This document shows, piece after piece, positions 1 to 8,289 of a stretch of DNA of 64,000 nucleotides. The first letter of the stretch is position 1. Each line of letters opens with the position of its first letter. A model generated the notes under the pieces. It searched no databases and was not told where the DNA came from. It worked only from the letters and a program-made list of their open reading frames with translations. Position numbers and translations under genes: made by a program. The DNA comes from SHLQ01 sp033344795. GTDB taxonomy: Bacteria > Actinomycetota > Acidimicrobiia > Acidimicrobiales > SHLQ01. The stretch is from contig JAWPMS010000001.1 of the NCBI GenBank assembly GCA_033344795.1, positions 1,488,001 through 1,552,000 on the forward strand, given 5' to 3'.

Positions 1-441
1 GCCTTGGCGTTCACAGAAGGGGTGGGTCGAACCTCTCGACCGCCGGCACTGTCGAACTTGCCGCGACTCGTCGATCCGGCTGCGGTCGCACCTGCTGATC
101 CTCCGACGATCGTTCGCCTCGACCCGGTCGTGACCAGGTGGATCCCACGAACCACGACCTCGACGACGATCGCGCCGACAACCTCTGTCGCGCCGACGAC
201 CACCCGAGCTCCCGCCGCTCCGAAGGCTCAGGCTCCGGCTGCGACAACGGCTGCACCCACAACGGCGGCGCCCACCACAGCCGCGCCGCCGACGACAGCT
301 CCCACGACGGTCGCGCCCACCACCGCCGCTCCCACCACGGCGGCGCCCACCACCACGACGATCGCTCCGACGACAACGGTCACCACCACTGGATCGACGA
401 CGAGCACGACACTGCCTCCTCTCACTGGCGGAAGCAACTAA
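1..441 (+). CDS. C-terminal part of a Thr/Ala/Pro-rich protein, cut by the window edge
   Basis: The frame is open at base 1, so only the last 146 or so residues are visible. After about 50 ordinary residues it becomes a low-complexity stretch of TTAAPTT-type repeats (roughly residues 50-140) ending in LTGGSN. Such Thr/Pro/Ala segments are usually extracellular linkers or surface stalks. The stop lies 6 bp before an ApbE-type flavinyltransferase gene followed by a ferric-reductase-like membrane protein, so the missing N-terminus might be an exported FMN-binding or redox domain. That is inference from context; no catalytic domain is visible here. The DNA encoding the stalk is itself a degenerate repeat, which gives long spurious frames on both strands. 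Confidence 0.6.
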   Translation, partial: ALAFTEGVGRTSRPPALSNLPRLVDPAAVAPADPPTIVRLDPVVTRWIPRTTTSTTIAPTTSVAPTTTRAPAAPKAQAPAATTAAPTTAAPTTAAPPTTAPTTVAPTTAAPTTAAPTTTTIAPTTTVTTTGSTTSTTLPPLTGGSN

Positions 442-447
442 CCCGTC

Positions 448-1389
448 ATGCACGCCGAGCTGCCTCTGTTCGAGGCGACGTTTCGAGCCCTCGGGTCTCA
501 TTGTCGAATCGTGTCGGATGTCGAGCACTCATTGCTCGACTCCGTTCATCGCCTCGAAGATCTCGAAGCTCGGTGGAGTCGATTCATTTCGACCAGCGAG
601 GTCTCGCAGCTGAATGCATGCTCTGGGGATTGGGTGGACGTATCCGACATCACGCGACGTCTCATCTCTCGCGCGTGCGAGGCTTCCGAACGTACATCTG
701 GTGTGATGAATCCACTTCTGTTGAAGGCCATGGTCGAGCTTGGCTACGACCGCTCCCACGAGCTGCTCGATGCCGCCGATTCAGACATCGAGCCTGGCAC
801 GCCGTTTGCTCGCGACCACTGGGTGGCTCCCGTGGCTTCCCACATCGAGATCGAGGGCGGACGGGTTCGGCTCCCCATCGGATCGGCGTTCGATCCGGGC
901 GGCGTGGGCAAGGGTCTGGCCGCAGACATCTTGATGGAAGACCTTCTCGGTGCCGGGGCGAAGTGGGCACTGGTTTCGCTCGGGGGCGACCTTCGCTTCG
1001 GTGGTGACGAACTCCTCCGGCGCGGTTGGGAAACGCACATCGAACATCCGGGCAATCCTGGCCATGTGTGGGGATCGGTCCGGATTAGCTCTGGAGCTCT
1101 CGCCACCAGCAGCACCATGTCGCGGCGTTGGCACCACCAAGGCGTGCAGCGACACCACTTGCTGAACCCGGCCACCGGTCGTCCGGCGAGTGGGTCGCGC
1201 CTTGCTGCCACCGTGCACGCTGACGAGGCATGGTGGGCCGACGTCATCGCGAAAGTACTGGTAGTCGATGGCGACGTTGGACAACGTGCCATCGATAACT
1301 GGGGCGTACGGGCGTTGGTGTTCGACGAAGAGGGGCCGATCGACTTCGGTCTCGATGCGGTTGAGAGTGCAGCGTTTGCGCCGACATGA
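448..1389 (+). CDS. apbE: FAD:protein FMN transferase (ApbE family)
   Basis: 313 aa, normal family length. ApbE enzymes use FAD to attach FMN covalently to Thr/Ser of target redox proteins, typically outside the membrane. Visible family signatures: a DPGGVGKGLAAD segment near residue 150 (the conserved D-x-GG-x-xKG-x-xxD core), VSLGGD near 177, SSGALATSS near 213 and HLLNPATGRPA near 235 (the conserved NP-x-TG motif). No signal peptide is obvious at the chosen ATG. The gene sits 6 bp after the Thr/Ala/Pro-rich protein and its stop overlaps the next start as ATGA, so ApbE, the ferric-reductase-like protein and the upstream gene are probably one transcript; the upstream protein is a plausible flavinylation substrate (inference). 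Confidence 0.9.
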   Translation: MHAELPLFEATFRALGSHCRIVSDVEHSLLDSVHRLEDLEARWSRFISTSEVSQLNACSGDWVDVSDITRRLISRACEASERTSGVMNPLLLKAMVELGYDRSHELLDAADSDIEPGTPFARDHWVAPVASHIEIEGGRVRLPIGSAFDPGGVGKGLAADILMEDLLGAGAKWALVSLGGDLRFGGDELLRRGWETHIEHPGNPGHVWGSVRISSGALATSSTMSRRWHHQGVQRHHLLNPATGRPASGSRLAATVHADEAWWADVIAKVLVVDGDVGQRAIDNWGVRALVFDEEGPIDFGLDAVESAAFAPT

Positions 1390-2018
1390 TGCTGGTGGCT
1401 CAGTTTGAGGTGGTCGAGCAGTTTTGGTGGTACACGAGCCGCGCGGCCGGGATCGTGGCGTGGATCTTGCTGAGCGCATCGGTGATTGCCGGCATGACGC
1501 TGTCGACTCGCGACTCTCGTGTCTTGCCCACAGGGTGGCCCATCGATCTGCACCGCTTTCTCAGTTCGATCTCGATGACCTTTCTCACCATTCACATGCT
1601 GGCGCTGATCCCGGACAACTTCGTCGAGTTCGGTGCTGCCGAGCTTCTCCTGCCTCTCGCCTCCGCATGGCAGCCCTGGGCGGTTGCGTGGGGAGTGGTG
1701 GCGTTCTGGTTGGTTGTTGCCGTCGAGATCTCATCGCTGCTGCGCAAGCGGATTCCGAATCGGGTCTGGCGCCTGATTCACTTCTCGAGCTTTCTGGTGT
1801 GGACGGCGGCGACGGTTCACCTGTTTCTGGCGGGCACCGATGTGTCCCACATCGCGTTTCGAATCACGCAAGCAACCGTGATCGGAGCGGTGGTCATCTT
1901 GTTCGTGCGGAGACTGGTCCTGGCGCGGCGACGTGCGACCGAGCCGTCAGTTGGACGTCTTCCGCTGGCGGTCGAGGAACCGGTAGACGTCGACGAGGTC
2001 CACGCCGGGAAACGGTGA
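1386..2018 (+). CDS. ferric-reductase-like transmembrane protein
   Basis: 210 aa integral membrane protein with about five hydrophobic segments: WYTSRAAGIVAWILL near the N-terminus, FLTIHMLALI, WAVAWGVVAFWLVVAVEI, LIHFSSFLVWTAATVHLFLAG and VIGAVVILFV. Histidines at the LHRF, IHML, LIHF and VHLF positions match the haem-ligand pattern of the ferric reductase/NOX transmembrane domain. The start ATG overlaps the apbE stop (ATGA), so translation is likely coupled and the pair may move electrons across the membrane to an extracytoplasmic flavoprotein (inference). The last 72 bp overlap the end of the convergent RamB-like gene. Confidence 0.8.
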   Translation: MMLVAQFEVVEQFWWYTSRAAGIVAWILLSASVIAGMTLSTRDSRVLPTGWPIDLHRFLSSISMTFLTIHMLALIPDNFVEFGAAELLLPLASAWQPWAVAWGVVAFWLVVAVEISSLLRKRIPNRVWRLIHFSSFLVWTAATVHLFLAGTDVSHIAFRITQATVIGAVVILFVRRLVLARRRATEPSVGRLPLAVEEPVDVDEVHAGKR

Positions 2019-3401
2019 GAACTCGCCACTCGAAGGCGGGAGCGCGGTGAGCACGTGGCTTCGTTGCGCCGCCGAGGGCCACGCCACCGACTCCCATCGG
2101 GCAACGAGCTCCGGATCGGGTGCGGTACGAGATGAGCTCGCATCGGCACGGCGAATCGTGTCACCCCCACGGAAGTGTTTGGCGAGTTCAGAAGTCGTGC
2201 CGATGCTGACCGCATACGGGTTGGTCGACGCGTCCTCGATGTAGGTTGCGCACCACCAGTCGCCGCCGTCGGTGCTCGTGTGCTGGTAGTGCATCATGAA
2301 GCTCTGGCTTGCCTGCCACGCCTGCCGGACACCCCAGTGACGCGAGACCCGCATGCCTTCGACCGTTCCATCCTTGTCGGCGGGGTAGTCGATCCCATCG
2401 TTTTCGTAGGCCTTGGACACAACACCATCGGGGTTACAGCGCAGGAAGTGGACGGGTATGTCGAGATGTTTGGTCGCCAAGTTCGTGAATCGGTGGGCGG
2501 CCATTTCGTACGAAACGTAGAAGGCCTCCTTGAGGTCTTCGATCGAAAGGTCGTTCTGCTCGAAGCTACGCGTGAGTAGTTCGACCGCAGGCTGCTCGGG
2601 AATGAGAGCGGCAGCAGCGAAGTAGTTCGATTCGACGCGCTGGCGCAGGTAGTCGCCGAAGTCTCTTGTGGCGGAGTGGTCGAGCGCATAGTGGCCCAAG
2701 GTTTGCAGCACGACCGACCGGGCCGCCCGCAGCTCGACCTCTTCGCGCAAAGGGATGTAGATGATGCGGTTGCGCTGATCGGTCACCGACCGGGCGGTGC
2801 TGGGCATACCGTGTGCGCGCTCGACTCGAAAGCCAAAGTGAGCTGCGAGTTCGGTGATGTGTCGCTCTGACATCGGCCCGGACCCTTGGTAGTCCGTGGA
2901 CCCCAACGCTTCTTCGACGACCCGTTCTATGTCGTCGAAGTAGTTGTTCGCAGCTCGCATTTCTCGACGCAATTCAGCGTTGGCCAACCGCGCCTTGTCT
3001 TCGGCCCGCAACGACCGACTGTTGTCCGCGCTGGGGACGCAGTTCCACAACGCGACAACGTGTTCGAGAACGTCGTCGGTGATCTTCGCGTTTGGCTTCA
3101 GGTACGGAAGTCCAAGTGCCTGATATTGCGGGTTCTCCTGCGCCCGAGCGAGTTCCAACTCGAGCTCGGCCCGGCGATTTGGCGGGGTGGGATCGACCAG
3201 ATCCGACACGGTGACGTCCAAGGTGTCGGCCAGGTTGTTGAGCAGCCCGATCTTGGGTTCGATGCGCCCATTCTCGAGTTGTGAAAGGTAGGGGACAGGC
3301 TTGTCAACCCCTGCGCTCAAGTCCGCCAGCGTCATGTTCTGCCGTTTTCGGTAGTGGCGTACTCGATGTCCGAGCACGCCCAGATCGAGGGCATCACTCA
3401 T
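1947..3401 (-). CDS. XRE-family regulator with ImmA/IrrE-like region and C-terminal ScfR/RamB-type domain
   Basis: 484 aa. An N-terminal helix-turn-helix (about residues 8-65: RVRHYRKRQNMTLADLSAGV then YLSQLENGRIEPKIGLLNNLA) is followed by a long region of the short-chain fatty acyl regulator family, to which corynebacterial RamB belongs. The IrrE-type metal site is degenerate: QTLGHYALDH lacks the Glu of HExxH, so protease activity is unlikely. RamB represses glyoxylate-cycle genes in Corynebacterium. Here the regulator is divergent from a malate-synthase-like gene, which fits a role in acetate/acyl-CoA control. The 3' end overlaps the convergent ferric-reductase-like gene by 72 bp. Confidence 0.87.
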   Translation of the reverse strand: MSDALDLGVLGHRVRHYRKRQNMTLADLSAGVDKPVPYLSQLENGRIEPKIGLLNNLADTLDVTVSDLVDPTPPNRRAELELELARAQENPQYQALGLPYLKPNAKITDDVLEHVVALWNCVPSADNSRSLRAEDKARLANAELRREMRAANNYFDDIERVVEEALGSTDYQGSGPMSERHITELAAHFGFRVERAHGMPSTARSVTDQRNRIIYIPLREEVELRAARSVVLQTLGHYALDHSATRDFGDYLRQRVESNYFAAAALIPEQPAVELLTRSFEQNDLSIEDLKEAFYVSYEMAAHRFTNLATKHLDIPVHFLRCNPDGVVSKAYENDGIDYPADKDGTVEGMRVSRHWGVRQAWQASQSFMMHYQHTSTDGGDWWCATYIEDASTNPYAVSIGTTSELAKHFRGGDTIRRADASSSRTAPDPELVARWESVAWPSAAQRSHVLTALPPSSGEFSPFPGVDLVDVYRFLDRQRKTSN

Positions 3402-3547
3402 GCCGCCTCCTCCATGGGTCGCAACTTCGTGCGTTTTTAGCAGTATCTCTCTACTTTGGCCACTTTATTGCCACTTGTCCAATGGACGCGGCCCAAAAAT
3501 TCCGAGATTCTATACCTAGGCGGTACAGCGGCACGAAAGAAGGCTTC
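3402..3547. promoter_or_regulatory. divergent control region between RamB-like regulator and malate-synthase-like gene
   Basis: 146 bp between the two divergent starts. It is AT-richer than the flanks and contains ACTTTGGCCACTTT at 3453-3466, close to the ACTTTGC-type core described for RamB sites (comparison from memory). An AAAGAAGG ribosome-binding site at 3536-3543 precedes the rightward ATG at 3548. I infer autoregulation and control of the rightward gene; no -10/-35 pair is convincing. Confidence 0.4.
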
Positions 3548-4156
3548 ATGGCAGTCATCGATCAGACAAGGTTCAGCGGCGAGCAAGACTACGATCCGGC
3601 ACCAGGCGTCGACATCGTGATGCCAGTTCCTGTGGGAACGAGTTCGCGGGTACTCGACGGGCGCACGCTGAAGTTGATCGGCGCACTACATCGCCGCTTC
3701 TGGAGCCGCCGTCGCGAACTTCTGCAGGGCCGAGCTCAGATGGGCCAAGGTCAACCGACGGCCCCGGCCGCGGTATCGCCGGAAATTTCTCATCTTGCCG
3801 ACCTGACCCGCGATGATGCTGGGACGTGGGAAGGTCGCGTGGCACAACTCGACGCCATTGCGCAGATGGTGGACGGCCCGGAGTCAGGTCAAGTGGTCGC
3901 CATCCGAGGTTGGGAACAGACGGAGCCTGGCGTGTTGGTCGATGGTCGAGCAGTGCCGGGGTGCATCTTCGATCTTGCAGTGGCGATGAGCCTTGGCGCG
4001 GACGCCTTCCGGCGGGAGCGGAATCCATTCGCAGTGGTGATCCCAGAGCCGGCCGACGATGAGGAGACTCAGTTGTGGCTTGACCTCTCCGATCTGGCGC
4101 ACGATCGTGCGGGGATTGATCGAGGCACGGTACGAATCGCCACCGTCCACAACTAA
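3548..4156 (+). CDS. truncated malate-synthase-like protein (N-terminal part only)
   Basis: 202 aa from the ATG at 3548, chosen for its AAAGAAGG ribosome-binding site. Residues about 30-52 (LIGALHRRFWSRRRELLQGR) resemble the malate synthase A N-terminus, and the C-terminal NPFAVVIPEPADDEETQLWL then GTVRIATV segment resembles the family stretch that reads YFYLPKLESHLEARLW then GTIRATVLIET. A normal enzyme is about 530 aa; this frame ends in TAA just where the catalytic barrel would continue, and the next gene starts 41 bp later, so the acetyl-CoA-binding and catalytic parts are absent. It may be a remnant or a stand-alone regulatory/scaffold domain. The divergent RamB-like regulator supports a past or present link to the glyoxylate cycle. 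Confidence 0.6.
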   Translation: MAVIDQTRFSGEQDYDPAPGVDIVMPVPVGTSSRVLDGRTLKLIGALHRRFWSRRRELLQGRAQMGQGQPTAPAAVSPEISHLADLTRDDAGTWEGRVAQLDAIAQMVDGPESGQVVAIRGWEQTEPGVLVDGRAVPGCIFDLAVAMSLGADAFRRERNPFAVVIPEPADDEETQLWLDLSDLAHDRAGIDRGTVRIATVHN

Positions 4157-4196
4157 TCACTGGGTGCCTCGCCCGAATCTGCGGTAGTACTGGGTC

Positions 4197-4889
4197 ATGG
4201 GCATTCTGCACGCGGACCGCGGAACCGAAGCTCGTTCCGATCAGCTGACGACGTTTGGTGATGTTGCCCGCACCTACATCGGGCATCGGTCGCCTCAGGT
4301 GATCTGGACGGGGATCGTCATCGCGCTCGTGGTTCGCCTGTTCGTCGGTGGCTTCGGCTGGGCCGACGCTGCCGTGGTTGGAGCGACCGTTGTCATGACC
4401 GGCCTGGTCGAGTGGGTCCTGCATCTCTTCTTGCTTCATGCGCCCGACGATTCGAAACGGATGACCAAGTTCGGAACTGGGTCTGGTCACCGCGAACACC
4501 ATCTCGACCCGACGAACGTTGGTTGGCTGATGCTGGCGCCCGCAGATGCCTTCATCTTCCTGTTCATGCTCATGGCGTGGACGGCCGCTTGGTCGCTTCC
4601 GTTGCTCGCACTCACGAGCGCCCCGCTGTTCGCGACCTATCTGACGGCGTTGTTGGCGGCGTATCTGACGCTGGCCCACTACGAATGGACACACCTGCTC
4701 GTGCACACCCGGTATCGGCCGAAGTCTCGCTACTACAAGCGACTGACCGCCAACCATCGATATCACCACTACCGCAACGAGCACTACTGGCTTGGTGTCA
4801 CGTCGAACCTCGGTGATCGTGTGCTGCGCACGCTTCCCAAGGACAAGGCCGATGTGCCGTTGTCGGACACCGCACGCACGTTGTCGTAG
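4197..4889 (+). CDS. fatty acid hydroxylase / sterol desaturase superfamily membrane protein
   Basis: 230 aa with about four membrane segments and the di-iron histidine clusters of the superfamily: EWVLHLFLLH near residue 80, HREHH near 98, HYEWTHLLVHT near 162 and NHRYHHYRNEHYWLG near 182. These enzymes use a non-haem di-iron centre to hydroxylate or desaturate lipid chains, sterols or carotenoids; the substrate cannot be told from sequence. Length is normal for a short bacterial member. The gene follows the malate-synthase-like protein by 41 bp and faces the DUF4956 gene, so it may end a two-gene transcript. Confidence 0.8.
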   Translation: MGILHADRGTEARSDQLTTFGDVARTYIGHRSPQVIWTGIVIALVVRLFVGGFGWADAAVVGATVVMTGLVEWVLHLFLLHAPDDSKRMTKFGTGSGHREHHLDPTNVGWLMLAPADAFIFLFMLMAWTAAWSLPLLALTSAPLFATYLTALLAAYLTLAHYEWTHLLVHTRYRPKSRYYKRLTANHRYHHYRNEHYWLGVTSNLGDRVLRTLPKDKADVPLSDTARTLS

Positions 4890-4928
4890 GCCCTACTCGG
4901 TGGCGAGAACTGGGGGTGGTTCGTGCTG

Positions 4929-5483
4929 TTACCGGGTGGCTGTGCGGAGGCGGTACCGCACATCGACGACCGTACGGCCGATCACGTAGTCGACCTTCTT
5001 GATCCGCATCACCTTCACATCTGCGGAGAGCATCGACTCCAGGTGTTCGCGAAGAATGCCTTCGTCGGTGAACGCTTCGTTGAGGGTGATGACCTGGTAG
5101 CGGTAGTCCGAGAACAGCCGGGGGTGGTCGGCGAGAAAGAGCGTGGCGACGATGATCGTGATGAAGGTTGGGCTGATCCATGAGGGATCGACGGTCACCC
5201 CACCCAACAATCCCATTGCCAACGCGGCGAAGTAGTACACCACTTCTTGTTGGTCGATTTCTGCGGACCGCAGCCGGATGATCGACAACACGCCGAAGAG
5301 CCCGAGCCCGAGTCCGGCAGCCACGTTGCTGTTCGCGAGAACGGTGGCCACGGCCATCACGCCAACGTTCACCCCGAGGAGAGCGACCGCGATGTCCGCT
5401 CGCCGATAGCGCGGCCAATAGACGCCAAAGACGAGGATGACGATGGCAACCATGTTGATGAGGAAGAGGTACGGCTGCTCCAC
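4929..5483 (-). CDS. DUF4956 family membrane protein
   Basis: 184 aa. About four N-terminal membrane helices (FLINMVAIVILVFGVYW, IAVALLGVNVGVMAVATVLA, AAGLGLGLFGVLSIIRLR, VVYYFAALAMGLLGG) precede a soluble C-terminal domain of about 75 residues. The GLFGVLSIIRLRSAEIDQQEVVYYF segment is the family hallmark. It lies 32 bp downstream of a CotH-like gene on the same strand. In many bacteria DUF4956 and CotH proteins cluster with a VTC-domain polyphosphate polymerase; none is present next to this pair. Function unknown, probably linked to a cell-envelope polymer. Confidence 0.8.
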   Translation of the reverse strand: MEQPYLFLINMVAIVILVFGVYWPRYRRADIAVALLGVNVGVMAVATVLANSNVAAGLGLGLFGVLSIIRLRSAEIDQQEVVYYFAALAMGLLGGVTVDPSWISPTFITIIVATLFLADHPRLFSDYRYQVITLNEAFTDEGILREHLESMLSADVKVMRIKKVDYVIGRTVVDVRYRLRTATR

Positions 5484-5515
5484 GATGGTCCTTCGGGGAG
5501 TTGAGGTGAACTGAC

Positions 5516-6880
5516 CTATCGGCGAGAACGAACGTAGCCCAAGGCGTTCTTGAGGGCTTCGACCTCATCGAGCCAGGCCTGGACCGCGATGGCGTCGTCG
5601 TGGGTTGCGTTCGCTTCGGTAGTCGCCGCGGTGAGCTGGTTCGCCCACGCGTCGAGCAGTTCATCGATCGCGTCTTCGGCGAGCGGCCCAGACCACAGAT
5701 CGTCCTCGACCTGCTGGTAGAGCACGTCCTGTTCTGCGAGAGCGGCGAACAGCGGATCGCAGGTGGCCGATCGCTGCAGGAGCTGGAACCCGCCAAACCC
5801 GAACGGGTCGCAGTCGTTCGTGATCTGACCGAGCGCGTCGGCGACGGGTGTCACCGGATTGGCGGCAGAGACCAGGTTCTCGAATGCGTTGTCCAGGTCC
5901 CAGGGAATGAGGTGCAGCTGCGGTCCCGATGGCTCTTCGTACCAGTAGAAGTTGTGAGGTTCGCAGCTGCCGTCGAAGCAATACCAATGGAAGGGCCCGT
6001 CGTCGTGGCGGATCGCACGATCGACGACGACGTGGGCAATCGTGGCCCGAAGGTTCATCCACTCGGTGAGCGATCGCTCGGTGTTGTCCGCGGCCAAGAG
6101 TTGGTCGGCAAAGGTCGTCGTGAGCGTTGCGGTGGGATCATCGTCTTCATTCGTGCGCAACGAGTCGAGGAGTACACCGGCGTCCTGGGCTGATCCGTCG
6201 GAAGCGAAGGGCCACGCCTCCTTGTAGAGATTTCCTGTGCCATCGGCGAAGTTGTGCCGGGTGAACCGACCGTCTATCTGTTCGGTGAGGGCATAGAGCC
6301 CCGAGTATTCGCCGTTGATGACCAGCCGGGCATGCACCGAGCGCGGTGCGGCCACGCCCATCTCGCGAAAGAGGTGGTAGCCGAGGCGTTCATGCATCTG
6401 GCTCGGGTCGAGGTTCATGGCGTGGAATTGCAGTCGTCGCACGCCATAGAAGTCGCGGTCAGGGTCGTCCCAGTTGATCTTCACCTTCATCGAGAGTTTC
6501 GTGCAGGTCTTGGGTCCCGACGGGTTGAAGAGGTCCGATCCGCCGACGCACCCCACGAACGCGCCAATCGATCCCTTGTAGCGAATCCCCACGGGCTCGA
6601 CGGTTTCACCTCGAAACGTGAGCGAACCTTCGACGTACTGTTCGGCCGTGGGGTCGGCGTCAATCCCCGCAAGAGCTTCGTCGGAGACTGTGAGTTCGAA
6701 GGTGTGGAGTGCGTTCTGGTCAAAGAGCACCTCGGAGCTTCCGTCCACCCAGGCCGGTGCCTCGTCAGCTGCGTCGACACTGGTCGTTGGCGCGGCGGTG
6801 GGAACCGCCGAGTCAGAGCACGCCGCGGCGAGAAGGGTCAGGGCGAGCGCAACAGCAACCGCTCGAACATCGCGCCCCAT
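5516..6880 (-). CDS. CotH kinase family lipoprotein
   Basis: 454 aa. The N-terminus is a lipoprotein signal (VALALTLLAAACSDS, lipid Cys about residue 21). The body has CotH-family features: GIRYKGSIGAF, KLSMKVKIN, YGVRRLQFHAMNLDPSQMHERLGYHLFREMGV, VINGEYSGLYALTEQIDGRF, GNLYKEAWPF and HLIPWDLDNAFEN. CotH proteins are atypical protein kinases; outside spore formers they occur as exported lipoproteins of unknown substrate. First gene of a pair with the DUF4956 membrane protein. The DNW-type metal motif appears as WDLDNAF. Confident on family, not on biological role. Confidence 0.85.
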   Translation of the reverse strand: MGRDVRAVAVALALTLLAAACSDSAVPTAAPTTSVDAADEAPAWVDGSSEVLFDQNALHTFELTVSDEALAGIDADPTAEQYVEGSLTFRGETVEPVGIRYKGSIGAFVGCVGGSDLFNPSGPKTCTKLSMKVKINWDDPDRDFYGVRRLQFHAMNLDPSQMHERLGYHLFREMGVAAPRSVHARLVINGEYSGLYALTEQIDGRFTRHNFADGTGNLYKEAWPFASDGSAQDAGVLLDSLRTNEDDDPTATLTTTFADQLLAADNTERSLTEWMNLRATIAHVVVDRAIRHDDGPFHWYCFDGSCEPHNFYWYEEPSGPQLHLIPWDLDNAFENLVSAANPVTPVADALGQITNDCDPFGFGGFQLLQRSATCDPLFAALAEQDVLYQQVEDDLWSGPLAEDAIDELLDAWANQLTAATTEANATHDDAIAVQAWLDEVEALKNALGYVRSRR

Positions 6881-6889
6881 TGTTCGAGC

Positions 6890-7756
6890 TCAGTTCTCGA
6901 GCAGGAGTGGATGCGGGTTGGCAGCGAGCCAGCTCTGGAAGTCGGCAGTTGATGCGGCGGGAGCATCGGGAGGCAGCGTGATCCACAACGTCGGTTTCGC
7001 CGACTCGGATGCCTGGTGGTACTTGCCGATACCCGGTCCGGGAACCTTCGTTCCCTGTCCGGTGGTCACGCTGTAGTAGTCGAGTCCGCACTGGAACAGC
7101 AGGTTCAACGAAGAGAGATCGACCGTCTCATCGTCCGGTTGCTGAAGTCGAATCTCGGCCATCGACAGCTCGGCCGTTTGACCCTCGATCGCAGGGAGCC
7201 GTTGCCCCGCCCAGAAGTGCATGAAGAGAGCGTCGGCGTTCCAGGGAGCCGAGAAGCTGCCGTCGGATTCCTCTCGCCACACGATCTGCCCGTTGCTCGA
7301 GTCGGAGAATGGGTCGGTGTTCAGCTGCCCAGCTTGTCCGAGGTAGCTGCCCTTGTGTCCGCCCATGAGGTCGACATCGAACCCTTTCGTCCACTCGTCG
7401 TTCGCGAATTGCCAGTACGACGCATCTTGCACATTCACTCGGAAGGGAATCGACGGGACGTTGTCGAGTTCGGGTATGACGGAACATCGCCACTCGACGA
7501 AGAGTGAACTGCCGGTACCGATCGTTCCCCACTCCTCGTTGCGTGTCGCTCCCTGGGCCCAGGTCCAACCCTGCGGAAGGTACAACGGGCCATCGTGAAG
7601 GCCCATCGGTCCCTCTTGGTTCGGGTTGGCGCCGTCGCCGGCACCGATGGTGCTCTCCACCACTTGGTCTACCGAATACCGAGCCGCAGGAGGATCGTCA
7701 CCACCGCACGACGCAAGAAGGGCCAGGAAGCACAAAGTCAGAACGAGGCGCGACAT
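6890..7756 (-). CDS. hypothetical lipoprotein
   Basis: 288 aa if started at the ATG at 7756, chosen because it opens directly into a lipoprotein signal (MSRLVLTLCFLALLASCGGD); the same frame extends upstream to 7837 without a signal-like start. The mature part is acidic, Trp-rich and has no motif I recognise. It ends 9 bp before the CotH-like gene on the same strand, so the two lipoproteins and DUF4956 may form one transcript acting at the cell surface. Confidence 0.65.
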   Translation of the reverse strand: MSRLVLTLCFLALLASCGGDDPPAARYSVDQVVESTIGAGDGANPNQEGPMGLHDGPLYLPQGWTWAQGATRNEEWGTIGTGSSLFVEWRCSVIPELDNVPSIPFRVNVQDASYWQFANDEWTKGFDVDLMGGHKGSYLGQAGQLNTDPFSDSSNGQIVWREESDGSFSAPWNADALFMHFWAGQRLPAIEGQTAELSMAEIRLQQPDDETVDLSSLNLLFQCGLDYYSVTTGQGTKVPGPGIGKYHQASESAKPTLWITLPPDAPAASTADFQSWLAANPHPLLLEN

Positions 7757-7871
7757 ACGTGCAGTATCGGTCCTTTTGGGCATCAGTCGAGCGCGGGTCA
7801 TCTGAATCGATCGCGCTTGCACGCTCGTCATCGTCATGAGCCTGGGGCGTGGCGCTAGCGTTCACCATGCC

Positions 7872-8276
7872 ATGACCGAGGGACTGAGCGATGAGCAGCG
7901 TCGCGAGGCGGCAGAGGGCGACCTCAACGTTCTTGCCATCTTGATGTTCGTGAGCTCGACGGGGTTCGCACTTCTCAACCGTTGGATCGGCATCATCGGA
8001 TGGATCGCGGTTGCCGCGACGGTGTCGTCAGCGGTCGCGACCACGCTGGGACTGCTTCGTCGCAACGAGGTCATGGCCGCGTTCATCAAAATTGGGTTCG
8101 GTGTGAGTGGACTCGCCGCTCCCGTTGTGGCTGTCGTCGGCCTCGTGCTCGGTCTGTTCGGCCTCAGCTGGGGGTGGGCCGTGCTCGGTGCTGGGGTGAT
8201 CTACCTCGGCCTCTCCGTACTTGGGCTGGAGATCATTCAACGGGCCGAAGATGCTGGCGTGATCGCCAAGCTCTGA
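7872..8276 (+). CDS. small integral membrane protein, unknown function
   Basis: 134 aa from ATG 7872 (an alternative ATG at 7836 would add 12 residues; neither has a clear ribosome-binding site). An acidic N-terminus (MTEGLSDEQRREAAEG) precedes about four hydrophobic segments: LNVLAILMFVSSTGFALL, IGIIGWIAVAATVSSAVATTLGLL, VSGLAAPVVAVVGLVLGLFGL and WAVLGAGVIYLGLSVLGLEII. No recognisable family. It is divergent from the lipoprotein and convergent with the HxlR regulator, and so stands alone. Confidence 0.6.
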   Translation: MTEGLSDEQRREAAEGDLNVLAILMFVSSTGFALLNRWIGIIGWIAVAATVSSAVATTLGLLRRNEVMAAFIKIGFGVSGLAAPVVAVVGLVLGLFGLSWGWAVLGAGVIYLGLSVLGLEIIQRAEDAGVIAKL

Positions 8277-8289
8277 TCGAAAGAGCGCC

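Noticed and set aside
228..437. Val/Gly-rich reading frame opposite the Thr/Ala/Pro repeats
   Set aside because: It is the antisense of a low-complexity repeat and has no start context or natural composition.
4157..4196. Continuation of the malate-synthase-like gene by readthrough or frameshift
   Set aside because: The stop is TAA, and the next gene starts 41 bp later; no malate synthase sequence is seen in any frame.
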